This document shows positions 1-11,613 of a stretch of 64,000 bases of DNA, in pieces; the stretch's first letter is position 1, and every line of letters begins with the position of its first letter. A model generated the notes under the pieces. That model had not been told where the DNA came from and ran no database searches. It saw only the letters and a program-made list of their open reading frames with translations. Origin of the DNA: Homalodisca vitripennis (Eukaryota; Arthropoda; Insecta; Hemiptera; Cicadellidae); contig NC_060214.1 of the NCBI RefSeq assembly GCF_021130785.1, forward strand, positions 6,256,001-6,320,000. The letters are read 5' to 3'. The position numbers were made by a program, and so were the translations under genes.

Positions 1-226
1 TTAAATGTTATTGGCTGACTGCAAAGCCTATTACTGTAATGGCTGATTAAAAAAATTTTCTGTGTTCATTTACATTGCCTGGCAATCGTTTATTACTGAA
101 ATAATAAAAGAAGTTTTGTTTTTTTTACTTTACAGTGGTTATTAGTGAATTAGGTTATGTACCTCTATCAATCTAGTTCTTTTAAAAAGGTTCGTCTGGT
201 TTCCGTTTTGTTATGATTAGCCTATA
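1..226. repeat. Dispersed repeat, inverted copy at 57,978-58,202
   Basis: The first 226 bases match the reverse complement of 57,978-58,202 almost base for base. They start at TTAAATGTTATTGG and end at GATTAGCCTATA. At the other copy the segment directly adjoins a LINE 3' end (58,265-58,810) on the same strand, so it may be LINE 3'-flanking sequence or a separate repeat. The window begins inside it, so its true left end is not visible. Confidence 0.85.
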
Positions 227-390
227 TAAAAATCTTTATTTAAGACTATAAAGATATATGTATATACCAGCCTTCGGCTCGCTGGGGGCTACGCCCCCAG
301 GCCCCCATGATGTACGCTTGCAAATTCGGGGATGAGCGGTTAAATTTACGCTTGCAAACTAGGGGATAAAAAGATTTGGTGATTGGTAAA
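227..390. other. Non-coding stretch with GC-rich hairpin
   Basis: No gene is visible. A perfect hairpin lies at 282-300 (CTGGGGGC, loop TAC, GCCCCCAG) inside a GC-rich block at 271-306, in strong contrast to the AT-rich surroundings. The short motif 'tacgcttgcaaa' occurs twice, near 313 and 350. Confidence 0.6.
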
Positions 391-1850
391 AATCGGACAT
401 GAGGTCATGCCAGGAAATTCCCTAAGGGGAGTTTTAATGTTACCAGTGGTTAAGACATCAGAGGGTTATCTGGTCATACCAGGAACTTCCCAAGGGAGGG
501 TAAAGAGATATGGTGATTGGTAAAATTCGGACATGAGGTCATGCCAGGAAATTCCCTGGGGGGGTTTAATGTTACCAGGGGGGTTAACACATCAGGGGGT
601 TTAATTTATTCAGGAGATTATCTGGTCATACCAGAAAATTCCCTAGGAGTGGTTTAAGGTTACCAAGGGTTAATGACACACGTGGGCCTCTTTTAGAGGG
701 TATTGTGTCTGTGAACACAGTTAAACTTCAATCTGTCCTTATGTACTTTAGACGCTTCGCTGACGCTCAGCCAATTCGCGATGTGAGCTAGTAGACGTAT
801 ACTAGTCATTCGTTTTCATAGTAATACAAACTAAATCAGGAACCGGTATGACTTGCACACACTTTTTATCTTTATCAGATTATTAAGTTGATCAGGGGGT
901 TTCATTTACTCAGGAGTAATTCCAGGGAGGGGGATTAGCATTATCGGTGGTTATCAGAATACGTTGAATATCAGAATACGGTCCCTTGGGGGAAAATTAT
1001 TGACCAGATAATCCAAAACTGGACAAAGTCCCACAAATTGTGGTCGAATAGATCTTAAAATCACCTAAAATGGTCAAATTGAATTTTCCAGTTTTAATCT
1101 AAGTTCTGATTTTAAGGCCACTTTTTGGCTTAACCGTTAGAGATACGACAAAAAGTGACTGAACCTTTCTTGTCGGAAATTTAATTCGATTCCGTCGTCA
1201 GATTTTAGCTGCGAGCTTTGGTTTAGCCAGGACTGAGCTCGGAAGAAAAGTCTACACTGGTTAGCTATTGTGAATTGTTTAGTGTAAATATAATAAAAAC
1301 CCCGACACTAAGTGAGTATTTTAAAGTTGCTTAGGAGGTATAATTTGCTCAGGAGTGTATCTAGTCAAGCCAGGAAATTCCCTGAGGGGTTTTATGTTAC
1401 CGGGGGTTAAGACATCAGGGGGTTTAATTTACTTAGGAGATTATCTATGGTTTAGGCAGTACAGAGCTTAGGAGAAAAGACTGCACTGATAAATGGTTTA
1501 GTGTAAATAAAATAGAAAGCTGGCAATAAGTCTGTTTTTTTAAGTTTTGTAGGGGATTTAATTGCTCATGAGTTTATTAAGTTATGCCAGGAAATTCCCG
1601 AGGGGGTTAATGTTACCGGGGGTTAAGACATCAGGGGGTTAATTTATCAAGAGATTATTTGGTCATAGCAGAGAATTCCGGGGGGGGGGGGTTAGTGTTA
1701 CCGAGGGTCAGGACATCAGGGGGTTTAATTTACTCTGGAAATTTACTGGTCTTACCAGAAAATTCCGGGGGGAGGTAATTTTACCGGGGGTTAAAGACAC
1801 ACGTAGGCCTCTTTTTGAGGGTGCTGTGTCTGTGAACGTAAGAAAAATTC
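390..1850. repeat. Degenerate ~85-bp interspersed/tandem repeat field
   Basis: Words such as 'tggtcataccaggaaattcc', 'aatgttaccagggggtta' and 'gacatcagggggtttaattta' recur in the same order near 395-480, 530-620, 620-680, 1,355-1,440, 1,570-1,670 and 1,690-1,790. Spacing and sequence vary. A second block, beginning 'acacacgtgggcctctttt', is duplicated at about 673 and 1,797. No ORF or transposase remnant was recognised. The block looks like an old, decayed tandem array or the non-coding part of a mobile element. Confidence 0.65.
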
Positions 1851-2039
1851 ACTCTGTCTCCTTCTATTATTGACGCTTAGCTAACGCTCAGCCAATTTCT
1901 AATGTGGGGTTGTATTCACTCGTTAACCTGGCAAAGGAAGTGCAATCTGAATCTGGAACGAATTACACAAATATTAGTCACATATAAACTAAAAACTCAA
2001 AAATTGCTAATTTACGACAAATATTTGCTATATACCGTT

Positions 2040-2900
2040 TTTCGGGCTTTTTAAAGGACATACAACAAAAATTTACATGACCTATTTGTAGATCCCATCA
2101 ATTTTTAGTCATAAACATTTTTACATTTAAGCTAGAATTAACTGTTTGGCCGCTATCGACTCTAAAAACAAAGTTCTTAAATACAAATTACGAAATATTT
2201 ACATTTATTGGCCGAACCAATGGAGATAGAGCAAAAAATCACTAAACCTTTTTTGTAGATTACGTGATTTCCTAAATCACGTTGAAAATTTGTTTTGAGC
2301 TACGACCAACCGTTTAGCCGCTATCAAGCCCGGAATGTAAATTTTTAGGTGAAAATGTCCAAATATTGTCACTTAATCGCGTTTTGCGGTCAAACTAATG
2401 GAAATAGAGTAAAAGGTCACTTAACCTTTTTTGTAGATCACATTATTTAATAACGGTAATCCTTGTTTTATTTTGACCTCCGACCAATGGTTTCGCCGCT
2501 ATCGACCCCGTAAACAAAATTTTCACGTAAAGGTTACAAAAAAATTACACATAATCACGTTTTTCGGCCAAACCAATGGAGATAGGGAAAAAAAACTGGA
2601 CCTTTTCTGTAGTTCACGTAATTTTCTAATTTGATGGGTCAATCAGATTTGAGCTAAGACCTACCGTTCGGCCGCTATCGGGCTAGAAAGTTTATTTTAA
2701 GCGAAAAAATCTCTGGAATGTCAAACATTCCCGCGTTTTGTGGCTTAAACCACACGAGATAGGACAAAAAGTCACTAGACCTTTTTTGTAGTTCACTTCA
2801 TTCCTGACTAACGATTTTTCGTCAGATCGAAGCTAGCTCCAACGGTTCGCCCGCTATCGGGCTTACAAAAAAGGCCTGCAAGGGTAAAGAATGCGTGATT
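2040..2900. repeat. Degenerate tandem repeat, period ~176 bp, about five units
   Basis: The phrase 'gccgctatcg(a/g)' recurs at about 2,149, 2,317, 2,495, 2,671 and 2,850, a spacing of 168-179 bp. Each unit also carries 'ccaatggagatag...aaaaagtcact..accttttttgtag(a/t)tcac' in the same position. A diverged single unit appears at about 1,120-1,235. Units are strongly diverged from each other, so the array is old. No coding potential was seen. Confidence 0.75.
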
Positions 2901-4744
2901 TTTCGGGAAATTTTTAGAGGGGTTTAAAAGTAAAAATTCCCGGTTTTCAGACTTTTCCTGTTGGTTATACGGCGAAAGGTACCTGTGTACAAACTTTCAA
3001 GTTTCTAGCACATCTAGAAGTAGGTTAGAATTTGTCATGCGGCTGTATCGTAAAGAAAATAGTATTGAACCACCTCTAATTTTAGATTTTGGCTACGAAT
3101 TTCAAATTTCATACGCACGATAGTTTGTGAATTATTTCTTTTATACAAAAATTAAATAAAAAATACAGAAATCAATAAGCTTTTACAAAAATATTGTGTT
3201 GCACCAAAAAATAAAAAAATATAACAATAATATACAATTTTATTCCAGAAACTCTCCTATACAAGAAAAAAACATAATACTTGAATGTAATGCGATTTAA
3301 TGTTTAGAAATAGTCTGGATTTAAACTGATCCTGTAATTTTTACCGATATTTTTGAGCAATTAATGTGTTATGTACCGAGTAGTTTCGCCCCCCACCCCC
3401 ACATGTTGTGTTGAGTGTAACGGCACACAGCTGGGATCTATACTCACATTTCAACTCTCAAATGAAGCTCGGATTTATGAGACAATCGTACTGCAATTAC
3501 CGCAAACCTGGCAGCGTAACTGAGCCGTTATGGCTCGTAAATAAGACCGGCCATTTTTGTATCGTGTGTTGCAATACAATGTTCACACTTGTAACACTCG
3601 CCATTCTACATTTTGCATAAATATTAGTCTATTACAAATTCTTTTTTGTTTCATGTGTTTAAATTTTCTTATAAAAATTGTATTTAAAATAAACTATTAA
3701 TATGTCATGCATAAAAAACGCTTAGTAAATACACTTCACTGTTTGGAAGTGCCTATTACAAAATATAGTACTAAAAAAGCCCCACACAATTTCATTGAAC
3801 TATGTGATTTAGCTTTTTAATCTCTAATCCATGTAAATAAGTCACGAGAGGGGGTTGTTGTTTCTGCTGAATAATATGTATGGTACTACAACTATTTATC
3901 CGACGACAATTCGATTTATGACATCTTTCGTCATGTAACAAGGTCAAAATGCCCTCATCTTCTCCTGGTACTATTAAAGAGGCTATCGTCTTAAAGATTA
4001 TTATATTTACAAGATATCCTTGAAAAGGAGGAAGACCTAAATACCTTAAGTGGTTTTCAGCCAATTAAATCATTTAGCCTAGCTAGAGGTTTTCTGTTAG
4101 TTGAAAAGTAACAATACTCTCAAAAATACTCTGCAACATATCATATTATAAAATATTTCAAAACCTGTAATAAAGTTTCAATTCATGGAGAAATAAAGTT
4201 ATAATTTATTATATAAACAAAAACTGCATATGCGTTAAATGCAGGATACTTCATTTTTAATTCAACTTAAGAAAAGATCTTCTTTTTAAAATGTGTTTGC
4301 CCATCTTTTCAAAGAAACCATTGGTATACTTCAAAAGTAATGCTACTTTAAATATTAATAATATTTATAACAAGGGTCCTAACCACTGCCTGTCCCAAGC
4401 TCAATAATAGAATGAGGGCTTTAGGTAATAAATGATAATAGGGTGTAGAAGGTACCATCTCAAGTAAATGGTTTCTTAAGAAATAGATTTACTCTCGATC
4501 TTGTTCTATTATTCTTGATAATAAGAAGAAGGCTAGTTAGTGAGTATCTACAAGAATAAAATCAAGAAATAGATTTTCGGTTGGTTTCAAGTAATATACA
4601 AATATATCATTTACGTGTATGTAGCTTTTCGGTAACAATAATGACATACGTAATTAATGAATATTTATTTTAAAAATATACAATTATATATAATTGTAAC
4701 AAAAAAGATTATACTGTTTCATTATTCACAATAAGGGGAAACTA

Positions 4745-4960
4745 CACCACCGATGTCAGAGAAACTGCAGGGGGTTGAGGCTGATGAAGCAGATAAATTC
4801 TGCGGGACATCTGCAAAGTAACCCATTCCGATGCGTTCCCGAGACCTTGCCTGTCATAACTTGTCATAACCGACCGAGCGAGTCCGCGCCTGCACGTGTC
4901 AAGCTTACTTATTGAGGAAGGGAAGTGGAAGTCTTGGTATTAGTGGGGGGGGGCATTGTT
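4745..4960. other. Highly conserved GC-rich block (also 22,755-22,970 and 45,912-46,130)
   Basis: The block is nearly identical in units 1-3 while its AT-rich flanks differ by many indels. It includes an E-box CACGTG inside 'cctgcacgtgtcaagc' and a repeated 'cataacttgtcataac'. Short ORFs exist on both strands but none has a recognised family. It could be a conserved mobile-element segment or a regulatory region; the sequence does not decide. Confidence 0.5.
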
Positions 4961-5651
4961 ATTGATTGCTCCTGGTAGTTTCTGGCAGCCAAATAGAAAC
5001 TGGTTAAACGTTTTCAAGACAGTTGAAGGTTTTTGATTGAAACGTCGTTATAATTAATTTGATTTAAATTTCATTCTAACTGGTCATCATGACTGGATGC
5101 GCTCTAAAAATGAGACTAAAAAAAGGCAACGCAGAGAGTATCAGGAGTACAGGAGTTGGCAGGAGATTTAACTGACACTACTCAGCCGTAACGGTATTTA
5201 ACGTTATAGTGATGTCAAGTATTAGGGGAGTAGAGATCACCAACATCATTACGGCAGACTGAGAAACTGTGCCCTAGAATGCATCCAACGATTGAAGGCG
5301 GTCTACAAAAATTCTTGATAAGCTATTAATAATAATATACTTATTTTATAAGTTCCAGTTTCCTAATGGGAACCATTTTAACATATAAGCCTACAAAGAT
5401 AAACCTTTAGGCTTATCGCATATCATTCAGACAAGTGTTTTGTTAATGTACAAACAGCGAGAGTTGAAGAATCAGATACATTGAGACATATACACCATTA
5501 TGTCAGTTGCTGTAAATACATCAACATCTCAACGTGAATACTTTTGATACCTATCAGAAGGAATCACTGTTGATATCCATTACAAAATATGGGCCTATCC
5601 ATAAAGTTCCGAATTAACAAGGAGTCATGACATTCATTTCAGTGATAATCA

Positions 5652-6139
5652 TCAGCAGAAGGGTTTCCAGTGGACTCCAAAATGAAACCAATCAATGCCT
5701 GGAGCTGGTGTAACCCAACGAAAACTTATCGGGATATGGAAATTATTTAAGTATAATGGTTCTAACACTGATTTCCAAGGACTTGTGCGAGTTTCCAGTA
5801 CATAATCGACGAACTCACTTCCATTCACGTATACAAAAAACAAAAGTGGGCCAAAATTGATCCCTGTGAGACACCATATTTCAGCGGTACTTTTGATAAT
5901 GAGTATTTAATTTTTCGGACTATCTGAATCCGGCTGATGCGGTAAGAGGTGAGCCACGTGAGTGGAAATCCATAATACGGAGTTTTGGTGCAAACTTTAG
6001 TGGCTAAGATAAGCAAACTTTTTAGAAAAGTCAAGAAAAACCCCTCCGTTTTCTTTAAACTCTCGATGACCTTCAAAACCTTATCAACAAGACTCACTTT
6101 TGCATCTATCATTGCCATTCCTGTTATAGTAGGAAACAC
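5652..6139 (-). pseudogene. Non-LTR reverse-transcriptase relic (unit 1)
   Basis: The minus strand, in two overlapping frames, encodes a decayed RT segment. The recognisable part is VPLKYGVSQGSILAHFCFLY, which matches the RT signature (G-PQGS-LGP-LF-LYIND), preceded by a diverged WLTSYRISRIQIV stretch as in the finger/palm region of LINE polymerases. The frame breaks near 5,830, where the remainder continues in another frame to 5,652. The same relic sits at the equivalent place in units 2 and 3, so it predates the duplication. Confidence 0.6.
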
Positions 6140-6224
6140 TACGCCAAGTTTGAACTATATGGAAGTAGGGTATGTACTATAGTAAACGTTGCATGCAAAT
6201 GGATTGTTCTAATTCTTTCGATGA

Positions 6225-6500
6225 TTAGGTATATTACTGGTTGAGCGACAGCGAAGCACCAATCGAGAAATCTGATTATTTCTGTCTGTCTGTCTGCACT
6301 GACCTATAGATTTTAAACCTTTGCACAAAACTCCATTTCTATGTAAGCAACATAGTGTTCGGTGATGGTGCATGTCACACCATGGGTTTTGGCTGCTATA
6401 TTTACATTTGTCTAATGGATAAACATGACAGCAACGAGATAATTGTGGAATAAATAAATTTGTAATCAAACTGAGTACAATCATATGAGATTTAACATGT
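6225..6500. repeat. Dispersed 'tctgtctgtctgt / cacaaaactccatttct' repeat
   Basis: The order of motifs is gagcg-agcgaagc, tctgtctgtctgt, 'tttaaacctttgcacaaaact', 'ggtgatggtgcatgtcac', 'acatttgtctaatggataa' and 'catgacagcaacgag'. Related sequences lie at 24,325-24,560, 47,480-47,720, 19,560-19,730, 41,530-41,700, 31,845-32,075 and 54,775-54,965. Members in corresponding units reflect the segmental duplication, but three different positions per unit show an older dispersed family. It is non-coding, and its class (SINE or MITE) is unclear. Confidence 0.55.
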
Positions 6501-7103
6501 GACGTAACAAATGTATAATAATTAAATGGCTATAGCCTTTAGACCACGGCCTAATGAGGTATAGCTCAATATAGAATTGAGTATTCCACCTCAGCGAAGC
6601 TTGTTACGCGATACATGCTGTGACCTACTCCTACCTTGTTTGGACACTGCAGATTCACTTCCAAGAAGGGTCACTTCCGGCTAGTTTATACCTTCCAGTT
6701 GAACCTACACTAGATACAGCTAACATCGATGTGTCACTTAAATCTGGACAACCTTAAGGGTGCGGCTTCCTAAATGGTAAGAGCTTTTGCTAGCCTAGAT
6801 ATAACTGCATAACACCCCATGTCTGCTTTGACTAGGCTAAGTCTCTTCCAAGGAGATATGGCTGTATTCGCAGCCAAAAAACTTCCTCTTAGATCTTGAC
6901 ACAGGAGACGGCCTCTACATGCAAGCATTTGAAGCAGAGATTTAAAGCATTTGATCCATGTCAAATTGGAAGCAGCGCAAATGTCCTTTTAGTAATAATT
7001 GCAATTTTTCTGTTTATTGTTCTAAGAGAAGAAAATATGAAACTTTCATACAGATGTAGGAGATTGCACTGTAAATAAAATCCAATACTAATTATAAGTC
7101 TGC

Positions 7104-7109
7104 TTTATT
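7104..7109 (-). promoter_or_regulatory. Poly(A) signal AATAAA, protease copy 1
   Basis: AATAAA on the minus strand lies about 85 bp past the stop of protease copy 1. It is preserved at the same place after copy 2 (25,181-25,186) and copy 3 (48,361-48,366), which supports the gene's 3' end. Confidence 0.6.
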
Positions 7110-7193
7110 TCAAGACATTAAACAACGTTTTAACAAAAAAGGTTCTCATTTTAGTTATAAAAATAGAAGTGAGTTCCCAAAATCATGATTTTA

Positions 7194-7556
7194 CTAGAAT
7201 ATAGTATCCAGTATCCACGGTATATACTCGGATACTTTGGTATACACATCTGGAACTCCGGATCCACAACCTCCAGCATCTTTTGACACCACGTAAGACG
7301 TCACTCCAACAACGAAGTATGTAGTAGGGTGCAACCCAACAGACATCATCAGAGGACCTCCTGAATCTCCGTAGCACGTACCTTCTCCTTGTATTCCTCC
7401 TGCACAGATTTGCTTATCGCTGATCACGTTACGACAAGTAGCGCCTCGAGGACACAGGTTCATGTAGTATTGCCTCTCAGTGTAGAAAAAACTCACACTC
7501 TCCTTTGGACACCACCGGAACTTTGACTGCCATCAGTATATCGCTCGTAGGTCCGC
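7194..7556 (-). pseudogene. Protease copy 1, exon 6 (Ser) with +1 frameshift
   Basis: The exon opens with GGPTSD-LMAVKVPVVSKGEC. The frame breaks at the poly-T run at about 7,484-7,491 and continues in the next frame through ISDKQICAGG, GDSGGPLM and SEYIPWILDTIF to the stop. The length is 363 bp, against 362 in copy 3 and 359 in copy 2, which confirms the single-base gain. Confidence 0.85.
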
Positions 7557-8302
7557 CTAGATATCAGCATGAAATCATATTACCTTATTGTGTTCAAGGC
7601 ATTTGAAACCACTACAGCGTTAACAATTGCTAGACGTATTTCAAAAAATAATGCCAAAGTGTGGCGCGAACTCGTTATCTTAGCGTACTACACTTTACCA
7701 GTTCGCTTATTTTAGGGTACACTTATACGTATAACTGATCAGATAAATAAAATTTGAAAATTGTTTCACATAATTAAGTGTAATAGGCTCTTTATAGAAG
7801 GCAAACCTAATATATATGAAATTCAATTTGTTAAAAACCATTATTGTTTAAGAAATATAGTAAATTCGGTATTTTAAAATTGCTGTTTAAAAAAAAATTA
7901 TATAGTTCCGAAAGCTTTACACACACACACTTATATTGTGGCTTCTTTCAGTCTCCTTATCTAGATCTCTGAGGGCGAAATAACTATTATTTATTTGTCT
8001 GAGGGTAGGTTTTAAGTAAGCCAAGCTATGAAAAATATATTCCGAGATAAACATTTTCGTTTATACATTAACCCTTATTAAGCCCTCATTTCCTTGGTAA
8101 ATCGAGACATATTTTACTTTAGTTTACTTTATTACGATATGTAACAAAACCAGCGTGGCTAACGATTAATTTCTTCCTTAGGAGATATTTCTCCACCGAT
8201 TTCTAGGTGGTGCTCAGGTTGTATGCTTATGCAATGCAAAATGGCTATCAGGTCCTAGACTATACCTGTTGTTGCATAATTTTATAAAATAAAGTCTCAT
8301 AC

Positions 8303-8404
8303 CTGGTGTTGTTCTTCCCCATCCTGCGGCTGTGTAAGTTTTTTCAGCAAATTGTTGCAAGTATTGTCCATATGCCGTGGGCAGACATATCGGACGTATA
8401 TTAT
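8303..8404 (-). pseudogene. Protease copy 1, exon 5
   Basis: A 102-bp exon encoding DNIRPICLPTAYGQYLQQF and then TYTAAGWGRTTP. The acceptor (TTTTCAG) and donor (GTATGAG) are intact. The Cys in ICLP is the usual partner of the propeptide Cys in this class. Confidence 0.85.
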
Positions 8405-8862
8405 CTGAAAACACACAATCAATTTATACCATCAATTATGCTAATTATTTCTTGGCAATAAATAGATCGCTAGAGGACTTATCCAGAATGGGTCTAAATA
8501 TGTGGAATACGTATCACAGCGTCTCTTATGTCCCAGAGATAGTATGGGAATACAGGAGTGCTCTTGCAAATGCCGGAAAAAGAGAGTCAGATACAAGACA
8601 TGGAGAGAGGGCTCAGGACAGACAATTAGAAACGCTCCTTTTTAAGCTAAAGGAAGGACTAGGCTCATATATCTAGTACAAGGGGAATATAAAACTAGTA
8701 CTTTGATTGCTAACAGGTTCCTCTTCGGAAAAATCAGATGAAGGAGGGTTTAAGCAAGGCTGATGAATGGAACCTCTGTAGAGGGCAGAAGAATCAGCGG
8801 AGCGTATATGGTTGGACTCTACTAATATTTGCAAAACCAGGAATAATCCTAGGGTCTTAATA

Positions 8863-9435
8863 ATCACCCCACTGCATTGAATCTGTATTCGGCAATCAAA
8901 ACTGTAGTTATTAGTATAACATATGGTGCATGTTCATTAGTTTTTTTCCTAATTCTATTTACTTATCATGATATTTATTATAAATTATTGTTATTTATTA
9001 TTGTTATTTATTTGTTATCGTTGTTAAAATGTATTACGAATTCTAAAGATTCTATTTTGTTACTCTAATACTGTTAATATTTATTACAATTAATTATGTA
9101 GATTTTATTTACCTTTACTAGTATAGTTATATTTATTGTAAATCATATAGCTTTATTTATTGTTATTGTTGCATAGTGTTAGCTGTATTGTTCCCTGCAT
9201 GTTTGGCTTGGTGCTTAAGCTAGGGCTTATGCACCAATTAGTTTTAAAGTCCAGTTGCATGTTTGGCTTGTCCCTTCTCATACCTTAAGTTTTTTTTTTT
9301 AAGTTTTAAATTCCGTTGCATGTTTGGCTTGGCCCTTTGTGTGTATAAGTATTAGTCATCTTGAGAAATTTTGTAAAACTGTAACACGTTGTAAATTGGT
9401 CTTTTGACCGTTGGAAGTTAAATAAATAAATAAAT
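8863..9435 (+). mobile_element. (TAAA)n-tailed retroelement 3' end in intron 4
   Basis: About 573 bp interrupts 'gggtcttaat|agcagaagacc', which is uninterrupted in copies 2 (26,327) and 3 (49,884). The plus-strand end reads GACCGTTGGAAGTTAAATAAATAAATAAAT, a typical LINE/SINE 3' tail. Inside, 'gttgcatgtttggcttg' repeats three times (9,196-9,330). There is no coding sequence of note. The same insertion is in copy 4, reverse-oriented from 63,812 to the window end, so it links copies 1 and 4. Confidence 0.7.
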
Positions 9436-9753
9436 AGCAGAAGACCAAGAACGTAGCCAGGAAAAAATTTTGGAGAATCCAGACAACTAAAATCTTCCCG
9501 TAGTGGACAGAGAGTAAGGCCCCAGTGTGTTCCTTCAAACGTTCTTGACCTGTTTCTTTGTAGAGGCCAAACTTTCAGCAGTACATGTCAGTAATAATTA
9601 ATTATCGCTTAGTAAACAAATTATTGAAAAAAAATCAACATTTGGGGGGAACCGGGAAATCTTGATTGTATCAACTAAATAAAACTCAGTGATACTGAAT
9701 ATTGGTAAAAGAAAGTTATAGAGACTATTAGTAGGACTAAAATATAGTTTTAC

Positions 9754-9953
9754 CAGTGAATGTTATAGGGTGTTCTAAACGGATTAGTGCAATGTCGTTG
9801 TCGCTATAGACTCCTGTTACAGGATTTACTTTAGTGTATTCTGGATGGACGTACAATCTATCAGCCGTTGCTGTCACAGGTGGAGAGGCACATCGGTGAG
9901 AATGGCAGTAGCTGACGTGGCTCAGAGCGTGCTCTCCGAGGATAACATTTGTT
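9754..9953 (-). pseudogene. Protease copy 1, exon 4 (catalytic Asp)
   Basis: A 200-bp exon in frame. It runs TNVILGEHALSHVSYCHSHRC, then LYVHPEYTKVNPVTG and SDNDIALIRLEHPITFT. The Asp of DIAL is the catalytic Asp. The close Cys pair (YC....RC) occurs in many CLIP-type insect proteases. Confidence 0.85.
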
Positions 9954-10606
9954 CTGTCAAAAAATATAAATTTTACACGCTTTGGCTCCTGGATTGATAT
10001 TTGGTTGTGATATTAAATAACGTTTGAACGTCTACTGTGTGCTCGAAATTTGCGTAATTAATTGAGTGACTTAAAACGCCAAATTATATTTTTAATTAAA
10101 ATTCATCTCCAATATTGTTTTTGATAGTATGAAAAAATGGACTATGAAATAGATATCATCTCCACGCCTTCGGGCACAACAGAAAAGCTTAGATAACAAC
10201 AAAAGTTTAATTTATTTAAAAGTCCTTATTTCCAGTGGTTGATTTGAAAGGATATTTTCTCTCGTTGTGCTTTATCCTTTTAACACATAATCCATATCTT
10301 CACAAAATTCAATCTATTGCAAAAAAATTTTAATAAAATCGTTTTTGTTTTGAGTAAATAATTAAATTCAAATGTGCAATGTATTAAAATAATGTGCTAA
10401 TGCATTATCCAACAGTTGACTGATATGCGGTTATTCAAACAGTAACAGAGTGAAGTCAACTAGTTTTTAAAACAACTAGTGCATGCACTAATAGTGGTAC
10501 TTAAGTGTTTACAATATGAGCTCAAAATCTTATCTTGAGAATAATGCTAAACTGAAGAATTACGTATTTATCAAATCAAATTTTCAAAATAATAAAATGT
10601 TCTTAC

Positions 10607-10724
10607 TTATTTCTAAGAAACTGCCCTGAGCTAATTTCTTTATGCATGAAGCAATGAGCTGCTGTCAGGATGTACTTGTCGCTGATGATAGAACCGCCAC
10701 AAGCGATGGATTTTGTATTGCTAC
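10607..10724 (-). pseudogene. Protease copy 1, exon 3 (catalytic His)
   Basis: A 118-bp exon encoding SNTKSIACGGSIISDKYILT and then AAHCFMHKEISSGQFLR. Splice sites are intact (acceptor TTTCAG, donor GTAAGAAC). Confidence 0.85.
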
Positions 10725-11613
10725 CTGAAACAATATCAATAATTATATATTTTTTAAAATAAAAGTATCATTATAAAATTGGAAACACACTACAATGACT
10801 TAAGCTTCAATGTTTCCTTACGAAATTATAATAAGTGCAAACCAAAGAATTTAGGAACCTACTATTAAAAGTGATAGTAGTCCTAATTGGATAAATGAGC
10901 GCTCTTATCAATTGAACAAATATAATTTACAAAGTGGGTATGCATATTTGTTAACCTTAAACAATACGTATTGGCCATTCATACTAAATTATATTATACA
11001 CGTCTCATTTGTACGTATAAAAAGTATGTATATATAATACTGTTATTAGCCCACACCAATACTATATAACTGTTTCCTAAAGGAAATCAGTACAAAGTAT
11101 TGATATGAAAAATTCAAACTGCAATATTTGAATATTTAATTATATTAAAACATTCACATACAACTGTATAAATCTTGGTTGTCAGTAATATTATCAATTT
11201 AAATAGAAAGGAAATACATATTAGTGTTTTAGAAATGAAAATTGTATTTTTCATATATTTATGTAAAAGTGTTAAAAAGAAACGCTTTGCATTCTTCAAG
11301 TTTTGTTTTAGTTCCATCTCATAATGTGTCATCAGAAGTAAAATATTTAGGCGGAGTTTTACATTTATACAATACATGACGAGAGGGGGCTCGTACTAAA
11401 ATCTTAGACTATGGTCTCAAAATCTGTAAGTCCGACAGTGGGTATAATGGGTATTTGAAGAAAACAGTTATCCAGTTCTGTAATTAATTAGTTTGCACAG
11501 ACTGCATTCTCAGACATATGCCATCATGCACACTGAATCAACAGTTTGATTAAATACACAAATGATGTAATAATTTAAGATAAATGTCTATTTTAACCAC
11601 TTAACGGTTTTTG

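Larger units (their letters stand above)
3060..7190. other. Unit 1 downstream flank of protease copy 1 (non-coding)
   Basis: This stretch is collinear with 44,150-48,450 (unit 3) and, with gaps, 21,450-25,270 (unit 2). It holds no convincing host gene. Recognisable parts are a short ORF at 3,408-3,620 (also present at 44,417-44,641), a strongly conserved GC-richer block at 4,745-4,960, a reverse-transcriptase relic at 5,652-6,139, a dispersed repeat at 6,225-6,500, and a conserved 6,520-7,080 segment just beyond the poly(A) signal of the protease gene. The left edge of unit homology is near 3,060. Confidence 0.65.

Noticed and set aside
3408..3620. 70-codon ORF, also at 44,417-44,641
   Set aside because: Kept in units 1 and 3, but these are recent duplicates. 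Unit 2 lacks it, there is no recognisable domain, and an in-frame 4-codon difference alone is weak evidence of a gene.
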